Below are positions 8,421-15,104 of a stretch of 64,000 nt of DNA, piece after piece. Below the pieces are notes generated by a model. That model did no database searches. It was given only the letters and a program-made list of their open reading frames with translations, and had not been told where the DNA came from. The number at the start of each line of letters is the position of its first letter. Within the stretch, counting starts at the first letter, position 1. Both the position numbers and the translations under genes were made by a program. The DNA lies in assembly GCF_025148125.1 (NCBI RefSeq), contig NZ_CP102267.1, forward strand, positions 2,242,501-2,306,500, in the 5' to 3' direction. This DNA is from Blautia wexlerae DSM 19850. GTDB lineage: Bacteria; Bacillota; Clostridia; Lachnospirales; Lachnospiraceae.

Positions 8421-8705
8421 TCAAGCAATCAGATTATTAATGGATTCTAACTCATATATAGTAAATGGATCAATGTCAATACAACTGGATTCATCTCTGT
8501 TGCCAGAAAGATCCCATGCAAGAGTACCATTCATAACGGTACAAGCTTCCTTAAATGCATCAATATCTCTTAATGGCTTAAATATTTCTGCTTTCAAATC
8601 TTCTGTAGCATCATAGTCTACAATCTTACCGTCATCAAAGAATACCTGTACATGAAAATTATCCAATGGTATCACCTGTACTACTGTTGGAAAATATTCG
8701 TTCAT
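8421..8705 (-). CDS. DUF2442 domain protein
   Basis: A 94-residue protein matching the DUF2442 pattern: a beta-hairpin opening (VIPLDNFHVQVFFDDG), the phrase KIVDYDATEDL, then FKPLRDIDAF and a tryptophan-containing C-terminal strand. The biochemical function of the family is unknown to me; it is often found beside toxin-antitoxin genes. Here it starts 24 bases after the YafQ-like toxin stop and is probably the third gene of that operon, upstream of a good terminator. Confidence 0.8.
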   Translation of the reverse strand: MNEYFPTVVQVIPLDNFHVQVFFDDGKIVDYDATEDLKAEIFKPLRDIDAFKEACTVMNGTLAWDLSGNRDESSCIDIDPFTIYELESINNLIA

Positions 8706-8729
8706 ATTGTTATAGTCCTATTATTTTAA

Positions 8730-9005
8730 TCAAAACAAATCACTATGACTTCCAGTTCTTGTCAAATATAGGAATAGTTCATCTTCATAGACTTCATAAA
8801 TCAACAACCAATCAGGAGCAATATGACATTCTCTGCAATTACTATAATTTCCTGAAAGATTATGATCTCGATTCTTCGGCGGTAATATTTCACCATTTGC
8901 CAATTTTTTGATGATATCAGTCATTAATCTCATATCGTATCCACGTTTCTGAATACGTTTTAAGTCTTTTTGAAACTTACTGGTCGGCTTAACCGTATAT
9001 TTCAT
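8730..9005 (-). CDS. yafQ: YafQ-family mRNA interferase toxin
   Basis: A 91-residue RelE-superfamily toxin of the YafQ branch. The residues reported as important in E. coli YafQ are all recognisable here: H48, H61, D65, W66, H87 and F91 (motifs RDHNL, CHIAPDW and GSHSDLF). YafQ cleaves mRNA on the ribosome and is neutralised by DinJ. The ATG overlaps the antitoxin stop by 4 bases, as expected for a coupled pair. The toxin looks intact even though the host element is decayed. Confidence 0.9.
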   Translation of the reverse strand: MKYTVKPTSKFQKDLKRIQKRGYDMRLMTDIIKKLANGEILPPKNRDHNLSGNYSNCRECHIAPDWLLIYEVYEDELFLYLTRTGSHSDLF

Positions 9006-9271
9006 GCTAATAATTCCTCCATCATCTTGTCCACATCTGTATATGCTTTTCCAAGAGAAGGATTCTGTTTCATCTGCTGCACTTCATTAATTGCTGATAT
9101 TGTTTCACTGTTTGGTATTTCTCTGGTAATCTCAAACGGTATTCCCTGTTCTCTGATTGCCTGTTTTACAAAAATTGTGAATGCAGTTGTCAGATTCATA
9201 CCTAAATCATTGAAAAGATCTTCTGCTTGTTTCTTTAAATTATCATCCATTCTAATTGATACATTTGCCAT
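9002..9271 (-). CDS. dinJ: RelB/DinJ-family antitoxin
   Basis: An 89-residue antitoxin. The N-terminal strand and helices (ANVSIRMDDNLKKQAE and LGMNLTTAFTIFVKQ) form the ribbon-helix-helix DNA-binding and dimerisation domain of the DinJ/RelB family; the acidic C-terminal part should wrap the toxin. It overlaps the toxin gene by 4 bases. A promoter with a palindromic AATGCATT overlapping the -35 region precedes it, consistent with autorepression. Confidence 0.9.
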   Translation of the reverse strand: MANVSIRMDDNLKKQAEDLFNDLGMNLTTAFTIFVKQAIREQGIPFEITREIPNSETISAINEVQQMKQNPSLGKAYTDVDKMMEELLA

Positions 9272-9305
9272 AAATCCACCTGCTTTCTAATCTATTTATA
9301 TTATC

Positions 9306-9346
9306 ATTATATAGCTTATGCAATGCATTGTCAATACTATGCATTA
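9306..9346 (-). promoter_or_regulatory. Promoter and probable operators of the dinJ-yafQ operon
   Basis: On the minus strand TTGACA (9329-9334) and TATAAT (9306-9311) are exactly 17 bases apart. The palindrome AATGCATT (9322-9329) touches the -35 box and a second near-copy TATGCATTA lies at 9339-9347. These are good candidates for antitoxin binding. Confidence 0.75.
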
Positions 9347-9349
9347 TTT

Positions 9350-9885
9350 CAAGAATTATATCTTTTCCATCCTTATATAAATATCTGCATCGGCAGCAGA
9401 CATCTTATACTCGTTTCTACACAATATATTAATGAACTAACCATCAAATTTCAACGATAATGCTTTAAGGGTAAAGTTGTTAGGGTAGATGGTTTTCGTT
9501 GGAAATTTAAGGTTATATATAAGGATTTTCAGCATAGAATTGATTCTGTGAGGGATGGTTATGGTTATACGGATGACTGTATTAGTTCCCTTCCGTTATT
9601 ATAAGCAGGATAACGGAAGTCTTATGAAAAAGCCCTCCGTCCTGTCTATAGAAGTAAACTAAATATTACTTCCGTTCCTGTTTCTAAACAACTGACTTCG
9701 GTTTTTAAACAACGAATTTATCGCATTTTTCCGTTGTCTGATGCGTTTCTAAACCGACAGAAATTTGAACCTACCCTTAAAATCCCATCACATCAGGTTC
9801 TTCCCATTGTTCCGCTGTGACTCCCAACGATTCCAGAAGCTTATCAATCGGTGCTTCATCTTCATTTCTGTATTATTTAATTCCA
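9350..9885. other. Degraded stretch within the element with repeated palindromes
   Basis: No intact gene. A plus-strand coding-like fragment ends at a stop at 9602-9604 (it reads GFRWKFKVIYKDFQ and DGYGYTDDCISSL) and begins after a stop at 9458. A minus-strand fragment near 9770-9880 reads APIDKLLESLGVTAEQW but lacks a start in its own frame; the ATG that overlaps the 9886 gene is in another frame, suggesting a one-base indel. An inverted repeat CTTCCGTTAT/ATAACGGAAG lies at about 9590-9617. Three near-palindromes GTTTYTAAAC lie at 9680, 9701 and 9745. Confidence 0.5.
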
Positions 9886-10083
9886 TTACTTCTCTAATCC
9901 TTTCTCAGCCATATTATTTTCATCAATTGTCCTGTCAGCCATTGGACACCACTCTGGACTTGTCTCAGGTAAATTATCCTCGCCCAGTTTACCCATCAAA
10001 TTTACTCTATTTCTATTATCACAATAATACATTTTCTTATTGACAGCATAGCATTTTACATATTCACAATCTTTACATCTCAT
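9886..10083 (-). CDS. Small cysteine-rich, probable zinc-binding protein
   Basis: A 65-residue protein with cysteines spaced C-x2-C, then C (KCYAV), then C (YYCDN) and a late WCPM, consistent with one or two zinc knuckles of the kind found in phage and conjugative-element proteins. Its start overlaps the stop of the HU-like gene (TAATG), so the two are translationally coupled. Function unknown. Confidence 0.55.
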   Translation of the reverse strand: MRCKDCEYVKCYAVNKKMYYCDNRNRVNLMGKLGEDNLPETSPEWCPMADRTIDENNMAEKGLEK

Positions 10084-10496
10084 TACTCTTCTTCTCCTTC
10101 TTCGTATTCGTCATCTTTATTATTTGCTTCTTCTTTGAGATAATCTCCATACGCTTCGCAAGCACGATTTAACACAGTACCAGATTTAAACTTTGCCTTA
10201 TATCTTTCTGGAATCTCATACACATTCTTGCCTGTTCTTTCCATTCCAGAACATGTTTTTTTTTCTTTATAAAATTTAGGTTCTACAGTGAAAAATCCTA
10301 ATAATACCAGTTTATCTCCCTTAGCCAAAATATCCTCTATAGTGTGAAGCATATAACGGATTGTCCAGTATGTATTCCAGTAGTCTCCACCTATCCTATT
10401 TTTTGGTATTCTCTCATATTCTTTGAATCTATTAGCTTCTCTCATTTTATCATGTACCATTTTGGTAAATTCTGCTTCATATATTGTTTTGTTCAT
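10083..10496 (-). CDS. HU/IHF-like DNA-binding protein of the element
   Basis: A 137-residue protein whose middle follows the HU pattern: helices, then LVLLGFFTVEPKF in place of the usual GFGTF strand, an arm region with ERTGKNVYEIP, and the closing FKSGTVLNRAC in place of the usual FKPGKELK. An acidic tail (DEYEEGEEE) is added at the end. HU-like proteins bend DNA and commonly assist integrases. An AAGGAGG site precedes the ATG. Similarity is moderate, so the assignment is tentative. Confidence 0.6.
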   Translation of the reverse strand: MNKTIYEAEFTKMVHDKMREANRFKEYERIPKNRIGGDYWNTYWTIRYMLHTIEDILAKGDKLVLLGFFTVEPKFYKEKKTCSGMERTGKNVYEIPERYKAKFKSGTVLNRACEAYGDYLKEEANNKDDEYEEGEEE

Positions 10497-10739
10497 CGTC
10501 TTTTCCTCCTTGCTTTTGTTCTATGAAATCACCATTTCTTTGATAATATTTTTAAGCACTAAAATAAGCCCACGTACCTATTGTTATAAAAGTACATGGA
10601 CTTATTCAGATGTTTAAATGTTCTTGTATTGTTATAGATGTAATGCTATATTCTGTGGTGTAAATTTGGTGTATTTATACCTGTTTAACACCTGTTTTCC
10701 CTTGATTTTACGGGATAAAATCGTAAATGTGATATTATA
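10497..10739. other. Right inner end of the element
   Basis: No gene. A 12-bp stem (10566-10577 with 10592-10603, AAGCCCACGTAC type, with G-U pairs) could be a terminator. Arm-like motifs GTGGTGTAA (10655) and TTGGTGTA (10666) mirror those at the left end. Confidence 0.45.
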
Positions 10740-10761
10740 TGCATATTATTCAAAAACACAA
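10734..10761 (-). promoter_or_regulatory. Predicted promoter at the right att-like repeat, reading into the element
   Basis: On the minus strand TTGTGT (10756-10761) and TATAAT (10734-10739) are separated by 16 bases. The -35 box belongs to the 62-bp repeat. It could drive the HU-like gene and cargo leftward. Confidence 0.45.
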
Positions 10762-10801
10762 GTGGTATTTATATTTTTTTGTGAAATTTTGTTGAAAATA
10801 T
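10740..10801 (+). repeat. 62-bp direct repeat, right copy (probable attachment site)
   Basis: Identical to 5799-5860 in the same orientation. Immediately outside it lies a hairpin with TTTTGGCAT arms (about 10838-10860) that follows the HD-domain gene and may terminate it. Confidence 0.8.
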
Positions 10802-10876
10802 GTTACTGTTCACACACCACTGTCCCGCGAGGTGTTTTGGCATATTCATGCCAAAATCCCGAGATATTTATTTTTT

Positions 10877-11416
10877 TCAATGGGTAAAAAAGCTATACAA
10901 TTCCAGGTATTCCTTTTCTGTTTCCTCGAAAGCCCGTACCGTATAATCTATTGTAATATGAATCTCCGGTGCTTCCCTTTCCTGGGGTTCATTTAGCAGG
11001 TGTGTAAGGTCAAACCAGAGCATATCATCATCGATTTCTTTTAATAATTGTTCTTCTTTTGCGTTTAATGGGCTCCCAAGATATTTCTGATAGATCAGAT
11101 CCAGCAGATTTTTCTCCTGCTCTTTATATCCTGAGAGGGTTTTCTTGAATGGTCTTGGCACATCAGATAAATAACATTCGCTGGCATCGTGCAGAAGGCA
11201 GGCAAATGCCACACGCCTGGAATATCCTCGCGCAAGGGCTTCTCTGGCACAGTTGATGCAATGCTGACCTACTGAAAAAAAAGTTTTTACCTGTCCGTTT
11301 CCGCGGCAGATCAAAGATAAGGCATGTGCAATATCTTTGATACAGATCATATCCGGGTCTGGATGTAATGGATCTATATGTCTGCCTGTGTATGTTGTAA
11401 TATAATTGTTATTCAT
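10877..11416 (-). CDS. HD-domain phosphohydrolase (YfbR-like)
   Basis: A 179-residue soluble protein of the HD superfamily. Metal-binding residues are visible as H52 (VGQHC), the HD pair in LLHDASE and a later aspartate (EIDDDMLWFD). Members such as E. coli YfbR are 5'-nucleotidases for deoxynucleoside monophosphates; the substrate is inferred only. The opening TYTGRHIDPLHP is typical of this subgroup. An AGGTGAAAG site precedes the ATG. Before the element inserted, this gene was probably next to the P-loop gene at 5306. Confidence 0.8.
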   Translation of the reverse strand: MNNNYITTYTGRHIDPLHPDPDMICIKDIAHALSLICRGNGQVKTFFSVGQHCINCAREALARGYSRRVAFACLLHDASECYLSDVPRPFKKTLSGYKEQEKNLLDLIYQKYLGSPLNAKEEQLLKEIDDDMLWFDLTHLLNEPQEREAPEIHITIDYTVRAFEETEKEYLELYSFFTH

Positions 11417-11544
11417 AATCTTTCACCTCGTTCTTTTGTGTAACCGGAATTCTTGTAACAGAAAAGTGGATAGTCTTGTACGACCCTGCCGGAAGGCTTT
11501 ATTATGTTATAGGTGTTATAAAAACATTGCGGAGAATTTTCTAT

Positions 11545-11590
11545 AACATAAAACGGATACAATTAATGATAACTGTATCCGTTTTATGTT
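11545..11590 (-). terminator. Terminator of the cell-shape cluster
   Basis: Perfect 17-bp arms (AACATAAAACGGATACA) around a 12-base loop, directly after the carboxypeptidase stop. An overlapping alternative pairing (11502-11512 with 11541-11551) exists but is shorter. Confidence 0.75.
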
Positions 11591-11592
11591 AA

Positions 11593-12792
11593 CTAACTGT
11601 TAATATTCTGAAGCAGTGAATTCATCTCCTGATACAGAAGTTCTTTCGTATCAGCTCCCATTACAATTGAAACAAAAGTTTTTCCGTATGCATTCTGTGT
11701 AAGGATTGCAAGACAATTGCCGGCTACTTCTGTTGTTCCGGTTTTACCACCGAGAATTGTAACATCTTTTGGGGCTGTTGCCTCTCCGGTAAGATAATGG
11801 TCTGTTGCGGTAAGCGTGGTGCTTTTTTCTGTTCCGTCTGAGCCTGTATAGGTTACTGTATAAGACGGCAACTCTGTAATTTCTGTAAATTCAGGGTAGG
11901 TGAATGCTTCATTCAGCATCAGATAAATATCATATGGTGTTGTATAGTGATTTTCATCCTGCAGTCCATGTGGATTGGAAAAATGTGTTCCTGTACATCC
12001 AAGCTTTGCGGCATAATCATTCATCATCTGTACGAAGTTCTCTGTACTGCCTCCAACATATTCCGCAATGGCAGAAGCTGCATCATTGCCGGAATATACA
12101 AGCAGACAGTGGAGAAGCTGATCAAGGGTAACCTGATCGCCGGCCACAAATCCGCAGACCTGTGATCCATCCTCCAGTGTAACATTATCCTGAGTGATCG
12201 TGACAGTGTCATTCAGTTTTCCACTTTGTAATGCAAGCATTGCTGTCATGATCTTGGTAATACTTGCAGGATACACCTTATCATAAATGCCGTTTGCATA
12301 CAGTACTTTATGATTGCTCAGACTGAACAGCAGCCCTTTCTGTCCTTCTTCCAGCTGGGCATTCTTAATACAATCAACATTTCCTTGGGAGGAAACACAT
12401 AATTTCTGGGCAAAAGATTCTGTTCTCATATTTTCCTTAGCTGCAAGGGCATTTGTGAAAACTTCAGAAGAATCAAAAGCCTGTTCAAGAGTACCAAAAT
12501 AATTTCCGCTTAATATATTCCATCCGTAAAAAACACCGCCGGCAGCTGCAAGAATCACAAATACACCAACCAGAATCCTGAATATATGTTTTAATCTCTG
12601 ACGCTTTTTATGATATTTTGTACGTAGCAAAGCCTGATGCTCCTCTGTTTGTCTGGATGGCATCTGCGATTTCGGCAGTTTGACTGTCTGAAGCGGTCTG
12701 GAAGGTTTGTGTCTGTGCGGAGCTGTAGATTTGTATGGAACAGCAGATTTCTTTTCCGGTATTTTACCGGAAGATTTCTTTTTTGTTCTCAT
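11593..12792 (-). CDS. D-alanyl-D-alanine carboxypeptidase, S11 family
   Basis: A 399-residue penicillin-binding protein of the DacA/DacF group, which trims the terminal D-Ala of peptidoglycan stem peptides. The three active-site motifs are present: S177-I-T-K180, S234-G-N236 and KTGT in GGKTGTTEV. Unlike classical DacA there is no signal peptide; instead a basic, proline-rich cytosolic N-terminus of about 68 residues precedes one transmembrane helix (about 69-92), so the catalytic domain should be outside and anchored at its N-terminus. It is the last gene of the shape/division cluster and overlaps rodA by 4 bases. Confidence 0.9.
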   Translation of the reverse strand: MRTKKKSSGKIPEKKSAVPYKSTAPHRHKPSRPLQTVKLPKSQMPSRQTEEHQALLRTKYHKKRQRLKHIFRILVGVFVILAAAGGVFYGWNILSGNYFGTLEQAFDSSEVFTNALAAKENMRTESFAQKLCVSSQGNVDCIKNAQLEEGQKGLLFSLSNHKVLYANGIYDKVYPASITKIMTAMLALQSGKLNDTVTITQDNVTLEDGSQVCGFVAGDQVTLDQLLHCLLVYSGNDAASAIAEYVGGSTENFVQMMNDYAAKLGCTGTHFSNPHGLQDENHYTTPYDIYLMLNEAFTYPEFTEITELPSYTVTYTGSDGTEKSTTLTATDHYLTGEATAPKDVTILGGKTGTTEVAGNCLAILTQNAYGKTFVSIVMGADTKELLYQEMNSLLQNINS

Positions 12793-13949
12793 AAGTAATC
12801 CTCTCTTCTGTCAATTTCTTTTTGAATAATTTCTTTATTGTATGTGCTGCTCTGAAGTCCTACATTGAGTACAAGCCCCATACCAATATACAGACTTACC
12901 AGCGAAGTCAGTCCATAGCTTACAAAAGGAAGGGGAGTTCCCGTATTAGGCGCAAGACCTGTTGCAACACAGATATTAATGAAGCTCTGTAGTGCGATCA
13001 GGCCGCCGATTCCACAGCAAAGAACCTTTCCTGACAAATCTTTTGCCCGAAGACTCATCCGGATACATTCAAAGGCAATTGCCAAAAGTAGCAATACAAT
13101 TATCACGCATCCAATAAATCCGTACTCTTCACCTGCAACAGCAAAAATAAAGTCTGTCTGATTCTCTGCCACGAAGTTTCCCTGATTTACAGAAGTTGTA
13201 CTGTTATCACCGCTTAATTTCTTACCAACCAGTTCCCCTGAAGCAATTGCAGTTTTAGAGTTATTCTGCTGTTCAATATCATCCGAGTATTCTTCGTTTT
13301 CCGGATACAAAAAAGACATGATACGACTTCTCTGGTAATCCTTGAGCAGTTTCTGATCCGGCTGGACAACAATTGATAAAAAAATAATGGTCAATGGAAC
13401 AGCAATAAGCAGTGCTCCTCCGATGATCTTATAGCTTAAACCTGCAATATAGATCATAATACAGAAAATTACTACAACAGTAATTGTATTTTTCAGGTCC
13501 GGCTGTTCCAGGATCAGGAACAGAGGTACTGCCAGTAACACGCCGGATAATGCCAGCGTTTTAAGTGTATTCAGTGTTTCCTCATGATCCATAAAAAATT
13601 TTGCAAAGAATACGATCAGGATAATTTTTGATAATTCTGTCGGCTGAAATCGGAAAGATCCGATACCGATCCATCTGGCGGCACCGTTAGCACTGTCACC
13701 CGCAATACGCACAACGATCAGCATGATAATATTAAATCCATACATGATCCACTGAAAGTTCATGATCCATGAGTAATCCAGCAAAGAAAGGATCAGCATG
13801 ACAATAAGTCCAAGTATTACTCCGGCAAACTGCTTTGATCGCAGGTCCGATGCTGCTGTGCCTACCAGTGTAACTCCTATCAGGCTGATCGCCAGCAGGA
13901 AAATGATCAGTCTGAAATTGTAAAATCTTAATTTATATTGCTTTAACAT
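12789..13949 (-). CDS. rodA: RodA, SEDS peptidoglycan glycosyltransferase
   Basis: A 386-residue polytopic protein of the FtsW/RodA/SpoVE family with about ten hydrophobic helices. Family motifs include RFQPTELSKI, EQPDLKNT and the C-terminal NTGTPLPFVSYGLTS. SEDS proteins polymerise glycan strands from lipid II together with a class B PBP; the PBP2-like gene in the same cluster is the natural partner for lateral wall growth. The loop between about residues 205 and 265 is long and polar. The start overlaps the minE stop by 7 bases. Confidence 0.92.
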   Translation of the reverse strand: MLKQYKLRFYNFRLIIFLLAISLIGVTLVGTAASDLRSKQFAGVILGLIVMLILSLLDYSWIMNFQWIMYGFNIIMLIVVRIAGDSANGAARWIGIGSFRFQPTELSKIILIVFFAKFFMDHEETLNTLKTLALSGVLLAVPLFLILEQPDLKNTITVVVIFCIMIYIAGLSYKIIGGALLIAVPLTIIFLSIVVQPDQKLLKDYQRSRIMSFLYPENEEYSDDIEQQNNSKTAIASGELVGKKLSGDNSTTSVNQGNFVAENQTDFIFAVAGEEYGFIGCVIIVLLLLAIAFECIRMSLRAKDLSGKVLCCGIGGLIALQSFINICVATGLAPNTGTPLPFVSYGLTSLVSLYIGMGLVLNVGLQSSTYNKEIIQKEIDRREDYL

Positions 13950-14230
13950 AATTTATCTGTCCTTTTTAGTAACTGTGAAGATACCAAACGGTTATCCTTT
14001 TTGTTTAAAACAGGAATATACGCATGGAGTACTGCAGGTTCCTGCGTAATCTGGATTTTTACCTGTTCTTCATCAATAGTAAGGTATTTTTTTACGGTAT
14101 GTATCATATCATTCCGCAACATTTTCATCATCTGTGGAGAGCAGTCGATACGTTCCGAGATCAGCAGAAGCTTCATGCGGTCTCTTGCATATCCGGCTGA
14201 ACGCTTCTTTTCTTTAAAAAAAGCTTTCAC
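13943..14230 (-). CDS. minE: Cell division topological specificity factor MinE
   Basis: A 95-residue MinE. The N-terminal basic helix (SAGYARDRMKLLLISER) is the MinD-binding and membrane-targeting region, followed by the beta-rich dimer domain ending in AVLHAYIPVLN. MinE drives pole-to-pole movement of MinD. It lies 25 bases downstream of minD and overlaps rodA. Length is normal. Confidence 0.9.
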   Translation of the reverse strand: MKAFFKEKKRSAGYARDRMKLLLISERIDCSPQMMKMLRNDMIHTVKKYLTIDEEQVKIQITQEPAVLHAYIPVLNKKDNRLVSSQLLKRTDKLC

Positions 14231-14255
14231 ACAGATTCCCCCTTATAAATACAGG

Positions 14256-15044
14256 CTACTTTTTGAAAAAACTACCTATTTTTCTTAATAACCCCTGCTT
14301 CCTGTTAATGTCTGCAAACGGAATCTCTTCACCTAAGAGGCGTTTACAGATATTCATGTATTCTTCTTCTGCCTGAGAAGATTTCCCGGAAAGAGGCTCC
14401 CCCTGATTTGTGGCAATCACAATCTGTTCATCATCCAGAATTGTTCCGATCAAATCAACAGCAAGGATATCCGTTACATCATCTACGGACATCATATCAC
14501 CTCTTGCAATCATATCCGGCCGCAGGCGATTGATGATCAGGCTGATATCTCTGATCTCGTTGGCTTCCAGGAGTCCGATGATCCGATCTGCATCACGTAT
14601 CGCAGAAACCTCCGGCGTGGTAACTACCAGGGCTTTATCAGCACCTGCGATCGCATTTTTAAATCCCTGTTCAATTCCTGCCGGACAGTCCAGAAGAATA
14701 TAATCAAACTGTTCTCTCAGATCGTCGGTCAGTTTTATCATCTGTTCCGGAGACACAGCGGATTTGTCTTTTGTCTGCGCAGATGGCAGAAGACATAATT
14801 CCGGATGTCTTTTATCCTTGATCAGAGCCTGTCGCAGACGGCAGCTTCCGTTAATGACATCCACCAGATTATAGACAATCCTGTTCTCCAGGCCCAGAAC
14901 AACATCCAGATTCCGCAGACCGATATCTGTATCAACCACAACAACTTTTTTGCCCAGCATAGCCAGACCTGTTCCGATATTGGCGACAGTTGTGGTTTTT
15001 CCTACTCCGCCTTTGCCGGAAGTAATCACAATGACTTCACTCAT
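14256..15044 (-). CDS. minD: Septum site-determining ATPase MinD
   Basis: A 262-residue ParA/MinD ATPase with the deviant Walker A loop GKGGVGKTTT near the N-terminus, the DTDIGLRNLD motif and a C-terminal amphipathic segment (LLRKIGSFFKK) for membrane binding. It positions the division site together with MinC and MinE. In this cluster minE follows but minC is absent; the position where minC often lies (between the PBP and minD) holds only a 60-bp gap with a good ribosome site (GGAGGAAA). Confidence 0.93.
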   Translation of the reverse strand: MSEVIVITSGKGGVGKTTTVANIGTGLAMLGKKVVVVDTDIGLRNLDVVLGLENRIVYNLVDVINGSCRLRQALIKDKRHPELCLLPSAQTKDKSAVSPEQMIKLTDDLREQFDYILLDCPAGIEQGFKNAIAGADKALVVTTPEVSAIRDADRIIGLLEANEIRDISLIINRLRPDMIARGDMMSVDDVTDILAVDLIGTILDDEQIVIATNQGEPLSGKSSQAEEEYMNICKRLLGEEIPFADINRKQGLLRKIGSFFKK

Positions 15045-15104
15045 AGTTACAATTTCCTCCCTGAAAAAATTTCCATTCTTCTGGTATTCTCCTGTATGGT
15101 AGTT

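Larger units (their letters stand above)
5799..10801. mobile_element. Decayed 5-kb integrated element flanked by 62-bp repeats
   Basis: The perfect 62-bp direct repeat at both ends, an integrase fragment immediately inside the left end, and repeated TTGGTGTAA-like motifs inside both ends (5974, 5985, 6025 and 6091; 10655 and 10666) define an element inserted between the HD-domain gene (10877) and the P-loop gene (5725), which would otherwise be neighbours on the same strand. Cargo runs leftward: HU-like protein, zinc-finger protein, DinJ-YafQ with DUF2442, and unknown genes. No relaxase, coupling protein, replication or structural phage genes are visible, and the integrase lacks its N-terminal part, so it is presumably immobile. 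Integrases of the Tn916/lambda type bind arm repeats, which is what I infer for the TTGGTGTAA motifs. Confidence 0.75.

Noticed and set aside
9765..10043. Plus-strand frame of 92 codons overlapping the zinc-finger gene
   Set aside because: It is opposite to a better-supported minus-strand gene and has no ribosome site or recognisable motif.
11502..11551. Alternative hairpin overlapping the carboxypeptidase terminator, suggesting attenuation
   Set aside because: It lies after the last gene of the cluster and before the stop-proximal terminator has nothing to regulate downstream except the HD gene 80 bases later; no leader peptide or ligand-type structure is visible.
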